A DNA stretch of 64,000 bases from an uncultured Pelagibacteraceae bacterium. Lineage in GTDB: Bacteria; Pseudomonadota; Alphaproteobacteria; Pelagibacterales; Pelagibacteraceae. The notes below the pieces were generated by a model, which saw nothing but the letters and a program-made list of their open reading frames with translations, searched no databases and was not told the DNA's origin. Below, piece by piece: positions 59,931-64,000 of this stretch. The position numbers and the translations under genes are program-made. Every line of letters starts with the position of its first letter. Positions within the stretch are counted from its first letter, which is position 1. The stretch is from positions 62,001 to 126,000 of the forward strand of contig CACALX010000001.1 of NCBI GenBank assembly GCA_902533445.1, written 5' to 3'.

Positions 59931-61964
59931 GTGAAAAACAATTGGTCAAATTCAGAAGCACAAAAATATATTAAAAAGTATAAGAAACTTGGTCATTCTA
60001 AAGATATGGCACTGAGGGTTTATACCACAAGATTATTAGGAAGAAACAGTGAGTTAGTTCTACACGGAGGTGGAAATACATCTGTAAAAACTTCAATTAA
60101 GGATATTGATGGCAAAAATTATGATGTTCTCTGTGTAAAAGGAAGTGGTTGGGATATGGCTGAAATAGAGCCAGCTGGATTACCGGCTGTAAAACTAAAT
60201 CCACTATTGGCTTTAAAAAATAAAAAATATTTAAGCGATGAAGACATGGTTGTATATCAAAAAAGAAATTTAATAGATATCAAATCTCCAAACCCTTCTG
60301 TTGAAACTTTTTTACATGCGTTTCTACCTTTTAAGTTTGTAGATCATACTCACTCTGATGCGATAATGGATATAACTAATAGATCTAACGGAAAGGAACT
60401 TTGTAAGAAAATTTTTGGACCAAAAGTTAGTATAGTCCCTTATGTAATGCCAGGATTTGGTTTGGCTCAAAAAATAAATGAGGTTTATAAAAAAAATCCG
60501 AACATTAATTGCTTAATTTTATTAAACCACGGAATATTTACTTTTGATGATGATGCCAAAAAATCTTATGACTTAATGATCAAATACGTATCGATAGCTG
60601 AAAAAACTATTAAAAAATTAAAGAGAAAAAAAATTAAACAAATTAAAAATTATAATTTTAAATTCAAGCCTCATGAAATTGCACCAATTTTAAGAGGATT
60701 ATTATCAGAAAATAAAGATCAAAAATTTATCTTAAATTATAGATCAAATAAAAATCTAAATTATTTTATTAATGGTAAAGATGTCAAAAGATACTCTAGT
60801 ATAGGAACAGCAACACCTGATCATGTTATTAGAGTAAAACCATTTCCACTAGTTATTAGCCCAAGAGAGAATTCTTCAATTGAAGATTTTAAAAAACTAG
60901 CTGAGAAAAGTTTTAATGATTACAGAAAAAAGTATGTGAGATATTTCAATACCAATAAGAAAAAGGTTAAAGGCAAGAAAACTATGCTAGATACTTCCCC
61001 GAGAGTAATTTTGGTACAAAATGTTGGTTTGTTTAGCGTTGGAGACAGTCTTAAGGCATCTAAAATAGCTGGAGATTTAACTGAAACAAACGCAAGAGTG
61101 ATTTCATCTGTAGAGGAAACTACAAAATACAAGTTTATTCCTGAAAAAGATTTATTTGATGTTGAGTATTGGTCTTTAGAACAAGCAAAAATTAAGAAAG
61201 CTAAAAAAATTCTTCAAGGAAACGTTGTTGTAATTACTGGAGGATTTGGTGCAATTGGTTCTGCAACTTATAAACTTTTTAAAAGTTATGGTGCTGAAAT
61301 TGTTCTCTTAGATTATGACGCAAAAAAAGTTACAGAAATGCAAAGTAAAATTTCAGATCTTTGTTTACATTGTGATGTACGAAATAAAAATAGTGTTAAA
61401 GCTGCTTTTAAAAAAATAAACGAGATATATGGTGGTGTTGATATTCTAATTTCTAATGCAGGGACTGCAATTGGTGGGTCTATTGCTGAAGTGGATGATA
61501 AAATTTTAAGAGAAAGCTTTGAGGATAATTTCTTTTCTCACCAAAATTGTGCATCAGAAACAATTAAAATAATGAAAAAACAAAATATTCAAGGATGCTT
61601 ATTATTTAATATTTCAAAACAATCAGTAAATCCTGGAAAAAATTTTGGTCCTTATGGTCTTCCAAAAACTGCTTTGTTAAGTTTATGTAAACAATATGCA
61701 TTAGATTATGGTTCTCTTGGAATAAGATCAAATGGTGTAAATGCTGATAGAATTAGAAGTGGACTGCTTAATGATGGAATGATTAAATCTCGTGCAAAAG
61801 CTAGAGAAGTTTCTACAGATGAATATATGAGAGGAAACTTGCTGTTAAATGAAGTAAAAGCTGAAGATGTTGCAAAAGCATTTTTTCATTTAGCAGTTTC
61901 AAAAAAAACAACAGGTGCAGTTTTGTCCGTAGATGGTGGTAATATCGCTGCTTCTCTAAGATAA
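59931..61964 (+). CDS. Bifunctional class II aldolase / short-chain dehydrogenase
   Basis: N-terminal VLHGGGNTSVK, DHTHSDAIMDI, LLNHGIFTFDD (class II aldolase metal ligands); C-terminal SDR VVVITGGFGAIGSATYKLF, ISNAGTAIGG, YGLPK; GTG start. Confidence 0.9.
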   Translation: MKNNWSNSEAQKYIKKYKKLGHSKDMALRVYTTRLLGRNSELVLHGGGNTSVKTSIKDIDGKNYDVLCVKGSGWDMAEIEPAGLPAVKLNPLLALKNKKYLSDEDMVVYQKRNLIDIKSPNPSVETFLHAFLPFKFVDHTHSDAIMDITNRSNGKELCKKIFGPKVSIVPYVMPGFGLAQKINEVYKKNPNINCLILLNHGIFTFDDDAKKSYDLMIKYVSIAEKTIKKLKRKKIKQIKNYNFKFKPHEIAPILRGLLSENKDQKFILNYRSNKNLNYFINGKDVKRYSSIGTATPDHVIRVKPFPLVISPRENSSIEDFKKLAEKSFNDYRKKYVRYFNTNKKKVKGKKTMLDTSPRVILVQNVGLFSVGDSLKASKIAGDLTETNARVISSVEETTKYKFIPEKDLFDVEYWSLEQAKIKKAKKILQGNVVVITGGFGAIGSATYKLFKSYGAEIVLLDYDAKKVTEMQSKISDLCLHCDVRNKNSVKAAFKKINEIYGGVDILISNAGTAIGGSIAEVDDKILRESFEDNFFSHQNCASETIKIMKKQNIQGCLLFNISKQSVNPGKNFGPYGLPKTALLSLCKQYALDYGSLGIRSNGVNADRIRSGLLNDGMIKSRAKAREVSTDEYMRGNLLLNEVKAEDVAKAFFHLAVSKKTTGAVLSVDGGNIAASLR

Positions 61965-61965
61965 T

Positions 61966-63036
61966 TTATTTAAATAATTTTTTTAATCCTTCAGAGGAAG
62001 CTTTAGAAACACCTCTTTCAGTGATCAATCCAGTTACATATTTAGCCGGAGTTACGTCAAAAGCTAAATTCATAGCCTTACTATTCTTAGGATAAATCAA
62101 AACTTTTTTAACTTCATTGTTTTCATCAACACCCTCGACATGAGATAATTCCTCAGAGTTTCTTTCCTCAATAGGAATGTCTTTTGCATCTTTAATATTC
62201 CAATCAATTGTCGAACTTGGTAACGCTACATAAAAAGGAACCTCATTATCATGTGCAGCTAAAGCTTTTAAATAAGTTCCAATTTTATTACATACATCTC
62301 CATTTGATAAAGTTCTATCTGTTCCGACAATACACATATCAACTTTGCCTCTTTGCATTAAAATTCCACCAGTATTATCAGCAATAATTGTATTTGGAAT
62401 TTCTTCCTCATTTAGCTCATATGAAGTTAAATTTGCACCTTGGTTTCTTGGTCTTGTTTCATCTACCCAGACATGAACTGGAATTCCTTTTTTATGAGCA
62501 TGATAAATTGGTGAAGTTGCTGTACCCCAATTAATTGTTGCTAACCATCCAGCATTACAATGAGTTAAAATATTTAAAGTACTTTTTTTCTTATTGTAAA
62601 TTTCTTCAATTATTTTTAATCCATTAATACCTATATTTTCACAAAACTTTTCATCTTCATCACATATTTCTTTAGCTTCCCTTAAAGCTATATCTAAAAT
62701 TTGATCACTATTGATGCCTGTTAATTTTTTCATCATACGATCTACTGCCCATTTTAAATTAATTGCTGTAGGTCTTGATTGAATTAATTCTTCTGCACTT
62801 TTGTTAATAAATTTTTTATCAGTGCTCTCTTGAATGGCTAATGCTATCCCGTAAGCAGCTGTGCCTCCTATTAGGGGAGCACCTCTAACCTCCATAATTT
62901 TAATTGCATTGATTGCATCTTTTACTGACTTAAGATCTTTTATTATAAATTGATGAGGAAGTTTTGTTTGATCAATAATTTTTACTATATTATCTTCATA
63001 CCATATTGTTCGATACTCTTTTCCTTGAATTCTCAT
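61966..63036 (-). CDS. mtnA: S-methyl-5-thioribose-1-phosphate isomerase
   Basis: MEVRGAPLIGGTAAYGIALA, LNILTHCNAGWLATINWGTA, VDETRPRNQGANLTSYEL, VGTDRTLSNGDVCNKIGTY. Confidence 0.94.
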   Translation of the reverse strand: MRIQGKEYRTIWYEDNIVKIIDQTKLPHQFIIKDLKSVKDAINAIKIMEVRGAPLIGGTAAYGIALAIQESTDKKFINKSAEELIQSRPTAINLKWAVDRMMKKLTGINSDQILDIALREAKEICDEDEKFCENIGINGLKIIEEIYNKKKSTLNILTHCNAGWLATINWGTATSPIYHAHKKGIPVHVWVDETRPRNQGANLTSYELNEEEIPNTIIADNTGGILMQRGKVDMCIVGTDRTLSNGDVCNKIGTYLKALAAHDNEVPFYVALPSSTIDWNIKDAKDIPIEERNSEELSHVEGVDENNEVKKVLIYPKNSKAMNLAFDVTPAKYVTGLITERGVSKASSEGLKKLFK

Positions 63037-63905
63037 TTGTTCAAAGCTCTGCCAGCAACAGTTTTTAACTTATCTATTGTTTTTTGGGTTCGTTTTTCTG
63101 CAGCAGTAATAATTGCTACATCCAAACAATTGTTTATTGGATCATTTGGATCAATATGATCTTCAAAATTATCAATTAAATTTTTAATCATAACCTTTGC
63201 TTTTTCGGCATTTCCTAACAAAACTTTTATTACTTGTTGAACATCAACGTTTTCATGATCTGGGTGCCAACAATCAAAATCTGTGACCATTGAAACTGAT
63301 GCATATCTGATTTCTGCCTCTCTTGCGAGTTTTGCTTCAGGCATATTCGTCATTCCAATAACATCTGCCTTCCAAGATCTATATAAATTAGATTCTGCTA
63401 AAGTTGAAAATTGAGGACCTTCCATTACAACGTAAGTTCCATTTCTTTGATATTCTATATTGGATTTTTTGATCGCGTCTTCACAAGCATTCATTAGTCC
63501 ATTAGAGGTTGGATGTGCCATCGATACATGAGCAACAATTTCATCATCAAAAAAAGTTTTTACTCTGGCAAATGTTCTATCTATAAATTGGTCAACAATA
63601 ACAAATTTTCCAGGTGGCAATTCTTCTTTCAAAGATCCTACAGCTGAAACTGAAACAATATCAGTGACACCTAATTGTTTTAGTGCATCAATATTTGCTC
63701 TAAAATTTATATTAGATGGAGAAACAAAATGTCCTCTCCCATGTCTAGGTAAAAAATAAACTTCTTTGTTATTATAATTAGTTTTTAAAATTTGATCAGA
63801 TGGTTTGCCCCAAGGAGTATTAATTTCTAACAATTCTCTATTAGTAAATTCTTCAACATCATAAAGACCACTTCCACCAATAATTGCTAATTTATTTGTT
63901 GTCAT
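63033..63905 (-). CDS. mtnP: S-methyl-5'-thioadenosine phosphorylase
   Basis: LAIIGGSGLYD, FLPRHGRGHFVSPSNINFRANI, GPQFSTLAESNLYRSWKADVIGMTNMPEAKLAREAEI. Confidence 0.94.
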   Translation of the reverse strand: MTTNKLAIIGGSGLYDVEEFTNRELLEINTPWGKPSDQILKTNYNNKEVYFLPRHGRGHFVSPSNINFRANIDALKQLGVTDIVSVSAVGSLKEELPPGKFVIVDQFIDRTFARVKTFFDDEIVAHVSMAHPTSNGLMNACEDAIKKSNIEYQRNGTYVVMEGPQFSTLAESNLYRSWKADVIGMTNMPEAKLAREAEIRYASVSMVTDFDCWHPDHENVDVQQVIKVLLGNAEKAKVMIKNLIDNFEDHIDPNDPINNCLDVAIITAAEKRTQKTIDKLKTVAGRALNK

Positions 63906-63938
63906 AATTTAAAATTTATCTATTTATAAATAAGATTT

Positions 63939-64000
63939 ATGAATTTAAAAGACCATATTAGATCAATTCCTGATTATCCTAAAAAAGGTATTTTATTCAG
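63939..64000 (+). CDS. apt: Adenine phosphoribosyltransferase, 5' end only
   Basis: ATG at 63939; MNLKDHIRSIPDYPKKGILF is the typical Apt N-terminus; runs off the window. Confidence 0.8.
   Translation, partial: MNLKDHIRSIPDYPKKGILF

Noticed and set aside
1-64000. CRISPR arrays, IS elements, prophage structural genes
   Set aside because: No regularly spaced repeats, transposase, integrase or phage structural proteins seen in the window.

Overview
The window is AT-rich, compact alphaproteobacterial DNA. Gene content and order look like a SAR11/Pelagibacterales chromosome (inferred from the sequence only). It has two parts. (1) Positions 1 to about 9,970 are an accessory island with every gene on the minus strand. 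It holds a run of secreted or membrane unknowns, including a MORN-repeat protein, followed by a tightly overlapping ParB-like / SNF2-helicase / DUF3883 (PD-(D/E)xK-like) operon that resembles a genome-defence module. The island ends at a truncated 3' fragment of a tRNA-Thr(TGT) gene (9926-9970), which I read as an integration scar. (2) About 9,980 to 64,000 is core genome: nadK, tRNA-Leu(TAA), mpgP/gpgS-like, cinA-like, sfsA, map, purB-C-S-Q-L, bolA, grxD, rpsD, cimA, cysS, nadE, class II DAHP synthase, glmS, a GlmU acetyltransferase domain with no uridyltransferase, gph, prpDBC, nrdAB, dusA, rpoZ, tctABC, an amino-acid ABC transporter lacking its ATPase, and a polyamine/methylthioadenosine block (speD-speE fusion, class II aldolase-SDR fusion, mtnA, mtnP, apt). 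The most interesting items are the ParB/SNF2/DUF3883 operon, the tRNA-Thr scar with its unexplained structured intergenic region, and the predicted MTA-to-DHAP shunt built around a fused aldolase/dehydrogenase.
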